Shown here one piece after another: positions 15,359 through 23,918 of a stretch of 64,000 bases of DNA. The stretch is from the NCBI RefSeq assembly GCF_900163545.1, contig NZ_FUHW01000028.1, positions 18,726-82,725 of the forward strand, in the 5' to 3' direction. The notes below the pieces were generated by a model. It was not told where the DNA came from. It was given only the letters and a program-made list of their open reading frames with translations, and did no database searches. A program made the translations under genes and the position numbers. This stretch comes from Arthrobacter rhombi (lineage in GTDB: Bacteria > Actinomycetota > Actinomycetes > Actinomycetales > Micrococcaceae). Position 1 is the stretch's first letter. Each line of letters starts with the position of its first letter.

Positions 15359-16846
15359 TCAGCGCTGGGGCAGGTAGTCGCGACAGACCTGGTTGACCGG
15401 GATATCGCGGTGGAGCACCCAGATACCGTGATCGTCGCGGGTGACCACCTTGAAGCCCAGGTCCTTGCCGCGTTTCAGCGCTTCCTGCGGCGAGAGCGGA
15501 TCCCAGCCGCCGAGTTCGTCGGTATTGAAGTCGATGATCATCCAGCTGGACAGGTCGTCCCCGATATCCCCGTGGAGGCCCACATAGGTGCGCTGAACCA
15601 GGTGGGGGACCGCTGTATCCGCCGCCTCCACGCATACCCCGTCGGGGATCAGGGCCACCGCCCGGGCCTGCGCCTTCGCCGTTTCAGGCATCGACCAATT
15701 CTGTCCGGTCAGCGTGCGGCCCAAGGGGAAGACCGCGTGGATGAACAGGGTGCAGACAAACGCCAAAATCAGCAAATAGGCGGGAGCCCCGACGGCCAAC
15801 TTCTTTTTGCCGGTGCGGGCAATGATCTTCGAGAGCACATGCACCGAGGCCATGATGAGCACCGGGGCAAGCATCGCGTCATATTGGTAGACCGGAGCCC
15901 ACGTGTTCAACCGGTCGTTGAAGAGGCGGCTGAGCAGGCTCGGCGCCACCAGGATCACATAGGGGGAGAGGAAGGGCAATAAGGCCAGCGGGACGAAGGA
16001 CATCAACCAGAGCAGGATCTTCAGTTCGTTGTTGAACAGTAACGCGATGGATTTCAGCGGGTGGGACAGGATGAAGGCGATCGCCGCCCCCGCTGTGGGG
16101 CCCAAGGCCGTGTATTGCCAATAGGACATGGCATCCGGCGGTGCGAAATGGGGGACCAGTATTTCCGTGACCACCACGTAGCCGGCGACACCCACGACGG
16201 CCATGAGGATGGCCTTGCCCCACTGGCGGTGGAAGGCCAGGACGATGCCCACGGCAACGAGTGTCACCCCCATGTCTTCACGGACCAACAAGAGGATGGA
16301 GGACAGGCCCACGACCAGCCAGTACCTTCGGGCGTCGAACGCCCAGACGATCCAGGCCATCAGGGGTACCGCGAAAGCCACCTCGTGAAAATCCCAGTTC
16401 ACCATCGACTGGAACGGCCACCACAGCAGCAGGGCCGCCGCCGTGAGCAATCCTCCACGGTGGCCCAGATGTTTGCGGCAGAAGAGGTAGACGGGAATCG
16501 CGGTGACCACCAGCAGGGCGATCATGCCGAAGTTGAGCATGCGCGGGTCCGGCCAGATCCAATACAGCGGGGCGAACAGCGCAATGATCGGGTGGAAATG
16601 GTCCCCGAGGAGATTGAAGTCCACGCCCTTGATCGGCACGATCGGTGCCTTGAACAGCGAGTACTGGTGCACCGCCTGGTCGAAGATGCCCAGGTCGTAG
16701 CCCTTGGCCTCAAAATTGCGGTAGCGCAGCAACGAGTGGGCGACGTACAGGATGGTGGCGCCGACCATGACCGCGGTCAGCTGCAGCTTCTGTGCTCGGC
16801 TGACGGGGTGGATCGCAGAATCGGTGGCGGGTGGGGCTTCGGGCAT
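15359..16846 (-). CDS. DUF2079 polytopic membrane protein
   Basis: A 495-residue integral membrane protein. The DUF2079 signature lies at the N-terminal side: FEAKGYDLGIFDQAVHQYS (residues ~49-67) and GDHFHPIIALFAPLYW (~81-96). About ten hydrophobic segments follow and the last ~110 residues are soluble (starting near PLGRTLTGQ), probably outside the cell. The fold resembles GT-C glycosyltransferases, with an early Asp-rich extracytoplasmic loop, but no activity has been assigned to the family that I can name. A -10 box TAAACT lies 7 nt before the ATG, so the mRNA is likely leaderless. Confidence 0.88.
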   Translation of the reverse strand: MPEAPPATDSAIHPVSRAQKLQLTAVMVGATILYVAHSLLRYRNFEAKGYDLGIFDQAVHQYSLFKAPIVPIKGVDFNLLGDHFHPIIALFAPLYWIWPDPRMLNFGMIALLVVTAIPVYLFCRKHLGHRGGLLTAAALLLWWPFQSMVNWDFHEVAFAVPLMAWIVWAFDARRYWLVVGLSSILLLVREDMGVTLVAVGIVLAFHRQWGKAILMAVVGVAGYVVVTEILVPHFAPPDAMSYWQYTALGPTAGAAIAFILSHPLKSIALLFNNELKILLWLMSFVPLALLPFLSPYVILVAPSLLSRLFNDRLNTWAPVYQYDAMLAPVLIMASVHVLSKIIARTGKKKLAVGAPAYLLILAFVCTLFIHAVFPLGRTLTGQNWSMPETAKAQARAVALIPDGVCVEAADTAVPHLVQRTYVGLHGDIGDDLSSWMIIDFNTDELGGWDPLSPQEALKRGKDLGFKVVTRDDHGIWVLHRDIPVNQVCRDYLPQR

Positions 16847-16853
16847 GGCTACG

Positions 16854-16859
16854 AGTTTA
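16854..16859 (-). promoter_or_regulatory. -10 box of DUF2079 gene (leaderless)
   Basis: TAAACT on the minus strand ends 7 nt before the ATG at 16844-16846. Confidence 0.55.
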
Positions 16860-16917
16860 GCGGTGCGTCGGTTCCCTTGTGGGACCGCGCAGGCGGTGGC
16901 ACGGCACGGTGTTGATC

Positions 16918-16954
16918 ACAAAAAACGGTGCCCACCCGAAGGTGGACACCGTTT
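16918..16954 (-). terminator. Rho-independent terminator after the UDG-like gene
   Basis: A 14-bp stem with one mismatch (16923-16936 with 16941-16954), loop CGAA, followed on the minus strand by a T-run (16925-16920). The stem starts AAACGGTG, as does the terminator at 26297. Confidence 0.8.
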
Positions 16955-16988
16955 CGACGATTGCCGCTGGATCCGGCGGAAGGGCGGA

Positions 16989-17621
16989 CTAGTGGATGGA
17001 TGCCAGCCCGGTGCGGGCCATGGCGTCGGCGTAAGCGGCCTGCATTTGATCCAGGTGGCCCTGCTGACGTTCGGCGGAACCGGCGAAGGCGCGGCCGTCG
17101 AGGGACTTGACCTTATAGGTCTTGAAACCACGGCGCCACAGCAACGGGTTCTGCGTTTTGGCCAGCTGATCGGCCAGGCGGTGTGCCTCGGTGCCGTGAG
17201 CGACCAGAACGGAGGCACGCGGAACCTGCTTGAGCATGCGCAGCAGCGGCTTCAGGCCCGAGGTGATCTGGGCCGGCTCAAAGCGGCCATTGGCTTCACC
17301 GGGGGTATGCCAGGGGGAGACGTTCCACGGCATGACGTATTCCGGACGCAGGCCCAGCTGCCACTGCAGGGCGATCATGCGCTCTGCGGCGTCGGAGTCG
17401 CCCGGGGTGATGAAGCCACTGTCATCGGCGGTGCCGATATTGGAGAACAGGGAGATGATCTTGACCTGGTCGACGTCGTGCTGGGGGTCGACATAGCTGA
17501 CCGAGGAGCCCGGGCGCAGCAAGGCGGTCTCGTCAAGAAGTCGGTTGACGGGGGCGATCTGCTCCTCGTAACGGCGGCTAAACAGCGTGTCGGTCGATAA
17601 TTCCGGGGCAGATGCGGTCAT
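16989..17621 (-). CDS. Uracil-DNA glycosylase superfamily protein (tentative)
   Basis: A 210-residue protein that I place in the UDG superfamily from the order LFSNIGTADDSGFITPGDSD (residues ~56-75, position of the first catalytic motif), VMPWNVSPWHTPG (~93-105, resembling the WN-x-VPW block of UDG-like proteins) and VLVAHGTEAHRL near 140 (equivalent of the second motif strand and His). Classical GQDPYH is absent, so this is a divergent family and real activity is uncertain. Start ATG 17619-17621 is chosen for its AGGAG site 11 nt upstream; a longer in-frame start at 17699 adds a low-complexity leader. Confidence 0.6.
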   Translation of the reverse strand: MTASAPELSTDTLFSRRYEEQIAPVNRLLDETALLRPGSSVSYVDPQHDVDQVKIISLFSNIGTADDSGFITPGDSDAAERMIALQWQLGLRPEYVMPWNVSPWHTPGEANGRFEPAQITSGLKPLLRMLKQVPRASVLVAHGTEAHRLADQLAKTQNPLLWRRGFKTYKVKSLDGRAFAGSAERQQGHLDQMQAAYADAMARTGLASIH

Positions 17622-17911
17622 GAAGGGGTGCTTCTCCTGGGGTTGCTGCTGGTTGCGGATAGCTGGTCCGCCGGTGATGTCCGGCGCACGGGAGGACATG
17701 CCCCCTGGGGCGCCGAGGTGAACGGAAAACGCTGCGGAAAATGCCGTTGCGTGCTTCCCACACTACTCCTTCTGTTCTGTGGACACGCCGAGAGGGTCCC
17801 TCGGTCGTCGGTGATCCTCGGCACGGAGCTCCTATCCCGACGGATGCTCAGCCCGGATGACGCTTGATAGTGTGTGGTGCGGTACACAACGAGGCGAGGG
17901 AGCGACCATTC

Positions 17912-19030
17912 ATGGGAGCAGTATTCGACCGGCTGGATGAACAGTTGAAACCCGGGGTCGAAGCAGTGACGCTCGACTATGAGCGCCTTCGCCCCCACCT
18001 GGAGAAGGTGACCGCCGACGTCACCGCACGGATCCGTGAGATTTTCGAAGGCGTCGATGTGCAGCCGCTCTTCGTCACCGGACGCACCAAATCGGTGGAC
18101 TCCTTCCGAGATAAGGCCTCGCGGATGATCGAACCCAACGAACCAGGAGGGGACCGCCAACTCGAATTCCCGCACCCGCTGCGGGATCTGCATGACCTCG
18201 TGGGCGTGCGGGTCATCGTGAGTCTGCCCCATGAAGTCCGTGAGGCCGCCAACCTGATCAAACGTCGACGCAACGAATTCGATTGCCGTGCCGACCGGGA
18301 GAAGGACATTGGCTCGGTGGAGTCCGGAACCTACGGCTATTCCAGCCGGCACCTGATCCTGCGCACCCGGCAGAATGACGTCGTCAGGGACTACCAGGGC
18401 GAACTGGCGGAAAACGTCAGGGTCACCGGTAACTATATTTTTGAAACCCAGATCCGGACGATCCTGGCTCATGCCTGGAGCGAGATCGAGCATGACATCA
18501 GGTTCAAGAAAGTCGATCCGCGCGCCTGGAGCCCGTATCTGGACCGGCAGTTCACCGCGACCGCCGCGATGCTCGAGGCCGTCGAGTCGACGTTCGAGGA
18601 ACTACATGACCGCTACCTGGCGGTGACTGGCTACTGGGACAGCGAGGGCGAAGGGGGTGTGGAACTGGATCCTGCGCGTATTCGCGAGGTCTGGCAGACA
18701 TTGCTTCCGCATGTGGACCGCAAGGCAGACGATGACTGGGGGTGGGCCGCCGAACTCCTGGCCGCCCACGACCTGACCACGACCATCGAATTGGCCGGGC
18801 TCCTCGACGCCACGGCGATCACCGAAGTGCGCAAGGCCCTGGATCACCGGTATTCACCAGGACCTGACCGTCTTTTGGACGATGTGCTGCTGTGGCGCTT
18901 CGGGGCCAGCCATATCGAGCTGACCGCCGGGAAGGATCGGCAGCGCCAAGAGAGCCTACGACGCCGGCTGGCCCAAATGGATTCCTATCAGGCAGAAAAA
19001 ACCCCGGGACGAGCGAGCGAAGAGCCCTAG
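17912..19030 (+). CDS. RelA/SpoT-domain (p)ppGpp synthetase, small alarmone synthetase-like
   Basis: A 372-residue protein with a synthetase domain in residues ~20-205: GRTKS (57-61), DLVGVRV (95-101), YGYSSRH (141-147) and ETQIRT with AHAWSEIEHD (178-195) are the ATP- and GTP-binding and catalytic motifs. No HD hydrolase, TGS or ACT domain is present, so it should make rather than degrade alarmone. The C-terminal ~170 residues are not part of the usual ~220-residue small synthetase and are of unknown role. ATG 17912 is preferred because GCGAGGGA precedes it; upstream in-frame TTG 17864 is less likely. Confidence 0.88.
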   Translation: MGAVFDRLDEQLKPGVEAVTLDYERLRPHLEKVTADVTARIREIFEGVDVQPLFVTGRTKSVDSFRDKASRMIEPNEPGGDRQLEFPHPLRDLHDLVGVRVIVSLPHEVREAANLIKRRRNEFDCRADREKDIGSVESGTYGYSSRHLILRTRQNDVVRDYQGELAENVRVTGNYIFETQIRTILAHAWSEIEHDIRFKKVDPRAWSPYLDRQFTATAAMLEAVESTFEELHDRYLAVTGYWDSEGEGGVELDPARIREVWQTLLPHVDRKADDDWGWAAELLAAHDLTTTIELAGLLDATAITEVRKALDHRYSPGPDRLLDDVLLWRFGASHIELTAGKDRQRQESLRRRLAQMDSYQAEKTPGRASEEP

Positions 19031-19068
19031 GGGCGACGCCCGCCGATCCCGGGGGAGGGACGGGCCGA

Positions 19069-19695
19069 CTAGATGGTGGTCGTGGCCGTCTGGTAGTCGA
19101 AACGGGGAAGGCGTGGACGCCAGGCGTTTTCGCCGGGCTTGCCGATGTTGACGACCATGAACGTCTTCTGCGTGGTTCCGGCATGGAAATCCTCGTCCAC
19201 CCCGGCGGCGTCGAAACCGCCCATGGGTCCGGCATGCAGGCCCACGGCGCGCACGGCCATGATGAAGTACCCCGCCTGCAGGTGGGCGTTGGAGTTGCCC
19301 ACGTGGGAGCGGGCGGCAGCCTGGTCCTCGCCGTCGAAGGCTGCCTTGCGATCGGCGGCGTGGGGCAGGAACGTCGCGAAGTGCTCATGCCATTCGGTAT
19401 CGAAACTCAGGACGGCGACCAGCGGCGCCGAGAGCGTCTTGGCGCGGTTCCCCTCGGCCATGCGGTCGACCAGGCGTTCACGGGCGGCTTCGGAGCGGAC
19501 CCAGGTGATGCGCATCGGCTGGTTGTTCATCATGGTGGGCCCCATTTTCATGAGGTCGTAGATGGCCTGGGCCGTCTCCTCGCTGACCGGCTCATCGGTG
19601 AACGTATTGGCTGTGCGCGCTTCACGGAAGAGGACGTCGGCGGTCGCTGGATCAATGGCCAGTTCCTGCTCGAAATCGGAGATCGTGGTGGTCAT
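19069..19695 (-). CDS. RutE/HadB-like nitroreductase family NADPH-dependent oxidoreductase (malonic semialdehyde reductase-like)
   Basis: A 208-residue FMN-dependent nitroreductase-fold protein. FREARTANTFTDEPVSEE (residues ~22-39) is typical of the RutE (malonic semialdehyde reductase) branch; MKMGPTMMNNQPMRITWV (~48-65) and GLHAGPMGGFD (~151-161) are the FMN-contacting blocks. RutE acts in pyrimidine degradation but no other rut genes are nearby, so the in vivo role may be general aldehyde or nitro-compound reduction. ATG 19693-19695 has GGAAGGA 6 nt upstream. Convergent with the alarmone synthetase gene. Confidence 0.88.
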   Translation of the reverse strand: MTTTISDFEQELAIDPATADVLFREARTANTFTDEPVSEETAQAIYDLMKMGPTMMNNQPMRITWVRSEAARERLVDRMAEGNRAKTLSAPLVAVLSFDTEWHEHFATFLPHAADRKAAFDGEDQAAARSHVGNSNAHLQAGYFIMAVRAVGLHAGPMGGFDAAGVDEDFHAGTTQKTFMVVNIGKPGENAWRPRLPRFDYQTATTTI

Positions 19696-19812
19696 GGAGT
19701 CCTTCCGGGAGGCAGTGGTCCAAGCGAGCGATCCGCCCGGCACTGACGGTGTGCTGGTACACCCTCCCCAACCAGTCGCTGTCGAGGCATATTTCCGCAT
19801 CCCGGTGTGGGC

Positions 19813-20523
19813 TTAGTCACCCGCAGGTTCATCGGCGGTCGGGAAGCCCAGTCGCAGACCGGCGTCACCGGCTGCCACGGCCACCGTGATGCCCTCCAAG
19901 GTCTCCACGATCTTCGAAGCAGCCAAGGATCCCGCGTCGTATGTTCCGGTAATGCCCAAGGTCCACGCCCCGGCGGCACGGCCGGCCTCGACCCCTGCAG
20001 GGGCATCCTCGAAGACCACGGTCCGTTGCGGGTCCACGCCCAGGCTGGCCGCCGCGGCGAGGTACCCCTCCGGGTCGGGCTTTCCGTGGGCCACGGAGTC
20101 TGCGGAGATCAGAACCGTGGGGGCTTCGATCCCCGCCACCGCCAACCGCACGGCAGCCAGTTCCGCCGTGCACGAGGTGACGATGGCCCAGCGGGAAGAC
20201 GGCAGCGCCGCCAGCAGTTCGGCGACACCGTCCTTGATGGTGATGCCTTCCTTCTGCTCGACTTCCAGGGCTTCGATCAACGCCAATGCTTCGCTGCGGC
20301 GGGCCGGTTCGATCCGTTGAGCCACCACATCGCGGGCTGGCACCCCGTGCGGGTGCTGGCCGTGGTCGCCCAACCCCATCCTGTGGGACCACTCCTGCCA
20401 GCAGCTTTCGGTGGCCCGGGTCGAATCGATGAGGGTCCCATCGAGGTCGAAGAGCAGTGCCTCGACGTCGAGGTCATCGCCGATGGCGTCGTGGTGGGCT
20501 GCCGGGGAGTCGCTGGTCGTCAT
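19813..20523 (-). CDS. HAD-IA family sugar-phosphate phosphatase/phosphoglucomutase-like
   Basis: A 236-residue HAD hydrolase. Motif I is LLFDLDGTLIDS with nucleophile Asp26 and acid/base Asp28; motif II is IVTSCT (~115); motif III/IV is KPDPEGYLAAA and VVFEDAPAGVEAGRAAG (~150-183). The layout and FEDAPAGVEA match the glycerol-3-phosphate / 2-deoxyglucose-6-phosphate phosphatase group. The substrate is not determinable here. Its start overlaps a leaderless promoter (TAGGCT 6 nt before ATG), divergent from the aldo/keto reductase. Confidence 0.88.
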   Translation of the reverse strand: MTTSDSPAAHHDAIGDDLDVEALLFDLDGTLIDSTRATESCWQEWSHRMGLGDHGQHPHGVPARDVVAQRIEPARRSEALALIEALEVEQKEGITIKDGVAELLAALPSSRWAIVTSCTAELAAVRLAVAGIEAPTVLISADSVAHGKPDPEGYLAAAASLGVDPQRTVVFEDAPAGVEAGRAAGAWTLGITGTYDAGSLAASKIVETLEGITVAVAAGDAGLRLGFPTADEPAGD

Positions 20524-20529
20524 GTTCCC

Positions 20530-20535
20530 AGCCTA
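20530..20535 (-). promoter_or_regulatory. -10 box of HAD-IA phosphatase gene (leaderless)
   Basis: TAGGCT on the minus strand lies 6 nt before the ATG at 20521-20523. Confidence 0.55.
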
Positions 20536-20608
20536 TCGGCGGTATCGGCGCTCCGGGGTCGCATAAAAAATCGTTGCCCGTTCTCGGGCGGGAAGCGACG
20601 GGGCAAGC

Positions 20609-20614
20609 TAGCAT
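20609..20614 (+). promoter_or_regulatory. -10 box of aldo/keto reductase gene (leaderless)
   Basis: TAGCAT ends 6 nt before the ATG at 20621; no ribosome site fits. Confidence 0.5.
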
Positions 20615-20620
20615 GAATGA

Positions 20621-21460
20621 ATGTCAGAGAATCCAGCAGCAGTTCCCTTGCAGAAGCTCGCCAACGGTGCCGAGATCCCCATGATCGGATTGGGTACCTG
20701 GACGATGGACGATACGGAGGCCGGTGCTGCCGTCCGTAACGCCATAGACGTCGGGTATCGGCTCTTCGACACCGCAGAGAATTATGGCAATGAGGTCGGG
20801 ATCGGTGAAGGAATCGCCCGTTCCCCGCTGGCCCGCAATGAGGTGTTTTTGACGTCAAAGTTCAATGCCGAATGGCATTCCTTCGACGGCGTACGCCAGG
20901 CGTGGCGGCATTCGATCGAACAGCTGGGCGTGGACTACATCGACCTGCTGCTCATCCACTGGCCGAACCCGGAGCGGGGCACCTATGTGGACGCCTATAA
21001 GGGCTTGGCCAAGCTTCTGGCCAAGGGCAAAGTCAGGGCGATTGGCACCTCGAACTTCACCCAGTCCCAGCTGACCGAGCTCATGGATGCCACCGGTGTG
21101 GTGCCGGACGTGAACCAGATCCAGCATTCCCCGCTGTGGATGCGCGCAGACGATATTGCCTTCCACCAACGCCATGGCATCCACACTCAGGCCTGGGCCC
21201 CGCTGGCCCGCGGCGGTGTCTTGGAGGCAGCGCCCGTCGTGGAAGCGGCGACCGCCCACCAGAAGACCCCTGCCCAGGTGGTCCTGCGTTGGAACCTGCA
21301 ACACGGTGCCTCACCCATCCCGAAGTCGGAAGATCCCGGGCGCATGGCCAGCAACCTCGATGTGTTCGGTTTTGAACTCGACGCCGCACAAATGTCAGCC
21401 ATCGATGCCCTCGATGGGACCGGGGACGCCCCGGTCGATCCGATGGTCTTCGGTCACTGA
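20621..21460 (+). CDS. Aldo/keto reductase
   Basis: A 279-residue NADPH-dependent oxidoreductase of the AKR superfamily (AKR5-like 2,5-diketo-gluconate reductase group). The catalytic tetrad is visible: Asp50 and Tyr55 in LFDTAENYGNE, Lys80 in LTSKFN and His113 in LLLIHWPNP. IPKSEDPGRMASNLDVFGFEL near residue 232 is the NADPH-binding block. It is followed 27 nt later by an NAD(P)-binding protein, probably in the same transcript. The physiological carbonyl substrate is unknown. Confidence 0.93.
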   Translation: MSENPAAVPLQKLANGAEIPMIGLGTWTMDDTEAGAAVRNAIDVGYRLFDTAENYGNEVGIGEGIARSPLARNEVFLTSKFNAEWHSFDGVRQAWRHSIEQLGVDYIDLLLIHWPNPERGTYVDAYKGLAKLLAKGKVRAIGTSNFTQSQLTELMDATGVVPDVNQIQHSPLWMRADDIAFHQRHGIHTQAWAPLARGGVLEAAPVVEAATAHQKTPAQVVLRWNLQHGASPIPKSEDPGRMASNLDVFGFELDAAQMSAIDALDGTGDAPVDPMVFGH

Positions 21461-21487
21461 TCACCCTTTTGAACCCAGGAGCTACGT

Positions 21488-22147
21488 ATGAAGATCATCG
21501 TGATCGGCGGCCACGGAAAGGTCGGCCTGTTGTTGACCCGCGAACTGGCCAACCGGGGTGACGAGGTCACCTCGGTGATCCGCAATCCAGCCCACGCCGA
21601 CGAGGTCCGCGCCGCCGGCGGCACTGACGTGGTGCTGGATATCGAGCGCGCCCAGGCTCCCGAACTGGAGCCGGTCCTGGCAGGTTTCGACGCCGTGGTC
21701 TTCAGCGCTGGGGCCGGTGGCGGTGACGCCGACCGGACGTACGCCGTCGACCGCGATGCGGCCATCCGGATCATGAATGCTTCCATGGCCGCAGGGGTCC
21801 AACGGTTCATCATGGTCTCTTTTGCCACGGCTGATACTCAGTATCTGAAACCCCTCGATGACCCGTTCTACCCCTACCAAGCGGCCAAGATCGCCGCCGA
21901 TGAGCATCTCCGCGAATCGGCACTGGATTGGACCATTCTGGGCCCGGGGGCTCTCACACTGGAGCCGGCCACCGGGAAAGTAACCCCGCTGGAGCATCCG
22001 ATCTCCGGGGATACCTCGACCTCACGGGCCAACGTCGCGTTGGCTATTGCCGAGTCGTTGGTGCAACCACGCACCATCGGAGCGACGCTGAAGTTCTGCG
22101 ACGGCGAGAAGCCCGTCGGCCCATGGTTCGCCACGCTGGGCGTCTGA
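21488..22147 (+). CDS. NAD(P)-binding SDR/NmrA-like protein (atypical short-chain dehydrogenase, YwnB type)
   Basis: A 219-residue Rossmann protein. IVIGGHGKVGLLLTREL at residues 4-20 is the dinucleotide-binding loop; VVFSAGAGGG (~73) and FIMVSFATAD (~107) match the NAD(P)H-binding atypical SDR group (PF13460). The YxxxK pair is represented by YPYQAAK near residue 126. Members reduce flavins or quinones or act as redox sensors. ATG 21488 is preceded by AGGAG, 27 nt after the AKR stop, so the two are probably cotranscribed and functionally linked in redox metabolism. Confidence 0.88.
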   Translation: MKIIVIGGHGKVGLLLTRELANRGDEVTSVIRNPAHADEVRAAGGTDVVLDIERAQAPELEPVLAGFDAVVFSAGAGGGDADRTYAVDRDAAIRIMNASMAAGVQRFIMVSFATADTQYLKPLDDPFYPYQAAKIAADEHLRESALDWTILGPGALTLEPATGKVTPLEHPISGDTSTSRANVALAIAESLVQPRTIGATLKFCDGEKPVGPWFATLGV

Positions 22148-22160
22148 GCGTTCCGGGTGG

Positions 22161-23522
22161 CTAGCGCGCCGAGGCGCGCATGGCGCGCGGTGCCACCAGC
22201 AGCGAGAGCAACAACATCAACGCCACGAGGTAGAGGGCGTTCAGGATTCCGAAGTGTTCGCCCAGCAGTCCCAGGACCGGCGGGCCGACGAGGAACGCCA
22301 TATAGCCGAAGATCGAAATGATGCTGACTCTGCGGGCCGAATGGGTGGGGTGGTCTGCCGCAGCGGAGACTCCGATCGGGAAGCCCAATGATCCCCCCAG
22401 ACCCCAGAGTGCGGCGGCACCGAAGGCCGTCCAATGTGTGTTGGTCAGGATGAAGACCAGGAGCCCAAGGAAACCCAAAGCCCCCATGATCGTGAGCGTA
22501 TGGCGTCGACCCAACCTGTCGATCAGTGGTCCGCCGGCAGCACGCCCCACGGTCATTGCCGCGACGAAAGTCCCATAGACCAGGGCTCCGCCGGCATTAT
22601 TGAAACCGTGCCCATCGACAGCTGCCAGGGGTAACCAGTCGTTGGCGGATCCTTCCACGAAGGCCATCCCAATGACCATGAGACCCAAGAAAAACAATTG
22701 CGGCTCCGCGGCCATCTTCAGGGTTTCCCGAAGGCGTGCACCGAAGCGGGGGTGGCGTCCGAAATCGGCGGCCGCCGCTGGAGCGGCTGGGCCTGCACTG
22801 GATACCTTGGCGCCGGGGCCAGGGATATGAAGCACACTCCAGCTGCCGGCCGCCGCAATCGCCAGGCCGACCACCGTGAAGTGGATGCCCACCGGGAGTG
22901 AGTTCATGGCTGCCACGGCGCCGAGGGCTGCGCCGATGATGGTCCCCAGGCTAAAGAAGGCGTGCATCATCGGCAGCAGGGTGCGCCCATTGGCCTTTTC
23001 TACGTCTGCCCCTTCGACGTTCATGACGACATCGGTGATGCTGTAGAAGAAGCCGAAGAGCACCAAAACCCCTGCTGAGGCGAGGAAGGAACCCCATACT
23101 CCGGCGGCCAGGCCCAGTAACACGGTGGCCCCGGCCATGGCCAGAAGTGAATAGCGCAGCCCGTTCCGGGTTCCCATCCTGGCCATATAGTTCGGGGCGG
23201 TCGCGAGTCCGGCAATGGACCCGAAGGCCAGCCCGAAAAGCATCAGCCCGATGGTTGCCGTGCTCAGGTGCATGCCGTCCCGCACCGCGGGAATCCGGGA
23301 AACCCAGGAAGCAAAACCCAGACCCGAGAGAGCAAAAACAGCGAAAACAGCGTTGCGCCACGCACGGAGGCTTCCGCGAACCATGATCGGCTGCGACGTG
23401 GGCACCTGGATGCTTCTTCCTGTTCCTGAGGGGATACGGGTGGTGTTGCGGCTCCGTGAGGGCCGCGAATCGCCCGAAGAGATGTAGGGCGTTGCTGGCA
23501 AAACGGGCAGGATTGCTACCAC
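22161..23522 (-). CDS. Major facilitator superfamily transporter (YbjJ-like)
   Basis: A 12-helix MFS permease. NAVFAVFALSGLGFASWVSR is helix 1, and DRLGRRHT (~340) is the conserved loop between helices 8 and 9. Two starts are possible. GTG 23522 lies 7 nt after a -10 box TAGACT, matching the leaderless pattern common in this window, and gives 453 residues with a polar 46-residue N-terminal tail. ATG 23384 (407 residues) fits the family length better but has no ribosome site. The substrate is unknown; sugar or drug efflux is typical of relatives. Confidence 0.85.
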   Translation of the reverse strand: MVAILPVLPATPYISSGDSRPSRSRNTTRIPSGTGRSIQVPTSQPIMVRGSLRAWRNAVFAVFALSGLGFASWVSRIPAVRDGMHLSTATIGLMLFGLAFGSIAGLATAPNYMARMGTRNGLRYSLLAMAGATVLLGLAAGVWGSFLASAGVLVLFGFFYSITDVVMNVEGADVEKANGRTLLPMMHAFFSLGTIIGAALGAVAAMNSLPVGIHFTVVGLAIAAAGSWSVLHIPGPGAKVSSAGPAAPAAAADFGRHPRFGARLRETLKMAAEPQLFFLGLMVIGMAFVEGSANDWLPLAAVDGHGFNNAGGALVYGTFVAAMTVGRAAGGPLIDRLGRRHTLTIMGALGFLGLLVFILTNTHWTAFGAAALWGLGGSLGFPIGVSAAADHPTHSARRVSIISIFGYMAFLVGPPVLGLLGEHFGILNALYLVALMLLLSLLVAPRAMRASAR

Positions 23523-23529
23523 TGGGTAC

Positions 23530-23535
23530 AGTCTA
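23530..23535 (-). promoter_or_regulatory. -10 box of MFS transporter gene (leaderless)
   Basis: TAGACT on the minus strand lies 7 nt before the GTG at 23520-23522. Confidence 0.45.
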
Positions 23536-23630
23536 ATCGCTTTTGTGCCGCGGGTGGACTATATAGGGTTCGTGCCTCGGGCGACTCAGGAATCTGGCGG
23601 ATATCCGTCCTGAGGCCTGCTGTTCATGGA

Positions 23631-23706
23631 TGGTGCCCCCGGCGCGATTCGAACGCGCGACCGACAGATTAGAAGGCTGTTGCTCTATCCACTGAGCTAC
23701 GGGGGC
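23631..23706 (-). tRNA. tRNA-Arg (anticodon TCT), CCA encoded
   Basis: Minus strand: acceptor GCCCCCG/CGGGGGC, D stem GCTC/GAGC, anticodon arm ACAGC-CTTCTAA-TCTGT with anticodon TCT, T arm GCGCG-TTCGAAT-CGCGC, discriminator A and encoded CCA (23633-23631). The last base pair of the anticodon stem (31-39) is a C-T mismatch. It decodes AGA/AGG, rare codons in such a G+C-rich genome. Confidence 0.93.
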
Positions 23707-23918
23707 CGGTGCCCCGCAGGGCAACAGGAATCATTCTAGCGATCCGTTGCTGCAGCGCCACATTCGAGCCCACATCCCCCTCACAACCGGCGGTAACATC
23801 GGGTTGGTCGCCAAGAGTCCACAGACCGGACCACGGTGGCATGGCTTCCTTGGACTCCCGGCCAGTCTGGGGAAGCGGGACTGCCTGTTCCGGTTGGAGA
23901 TCAGCACTGGAGGACACC

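Noticed and set aside
15410..16915. Long plus-strand frames opposite the DUF2079 gene
   Set aside because: Composition (Arg/Gly/Gln/His-rich) and exact overlap with a well-supported membrane protein mark them as antisense shadows.
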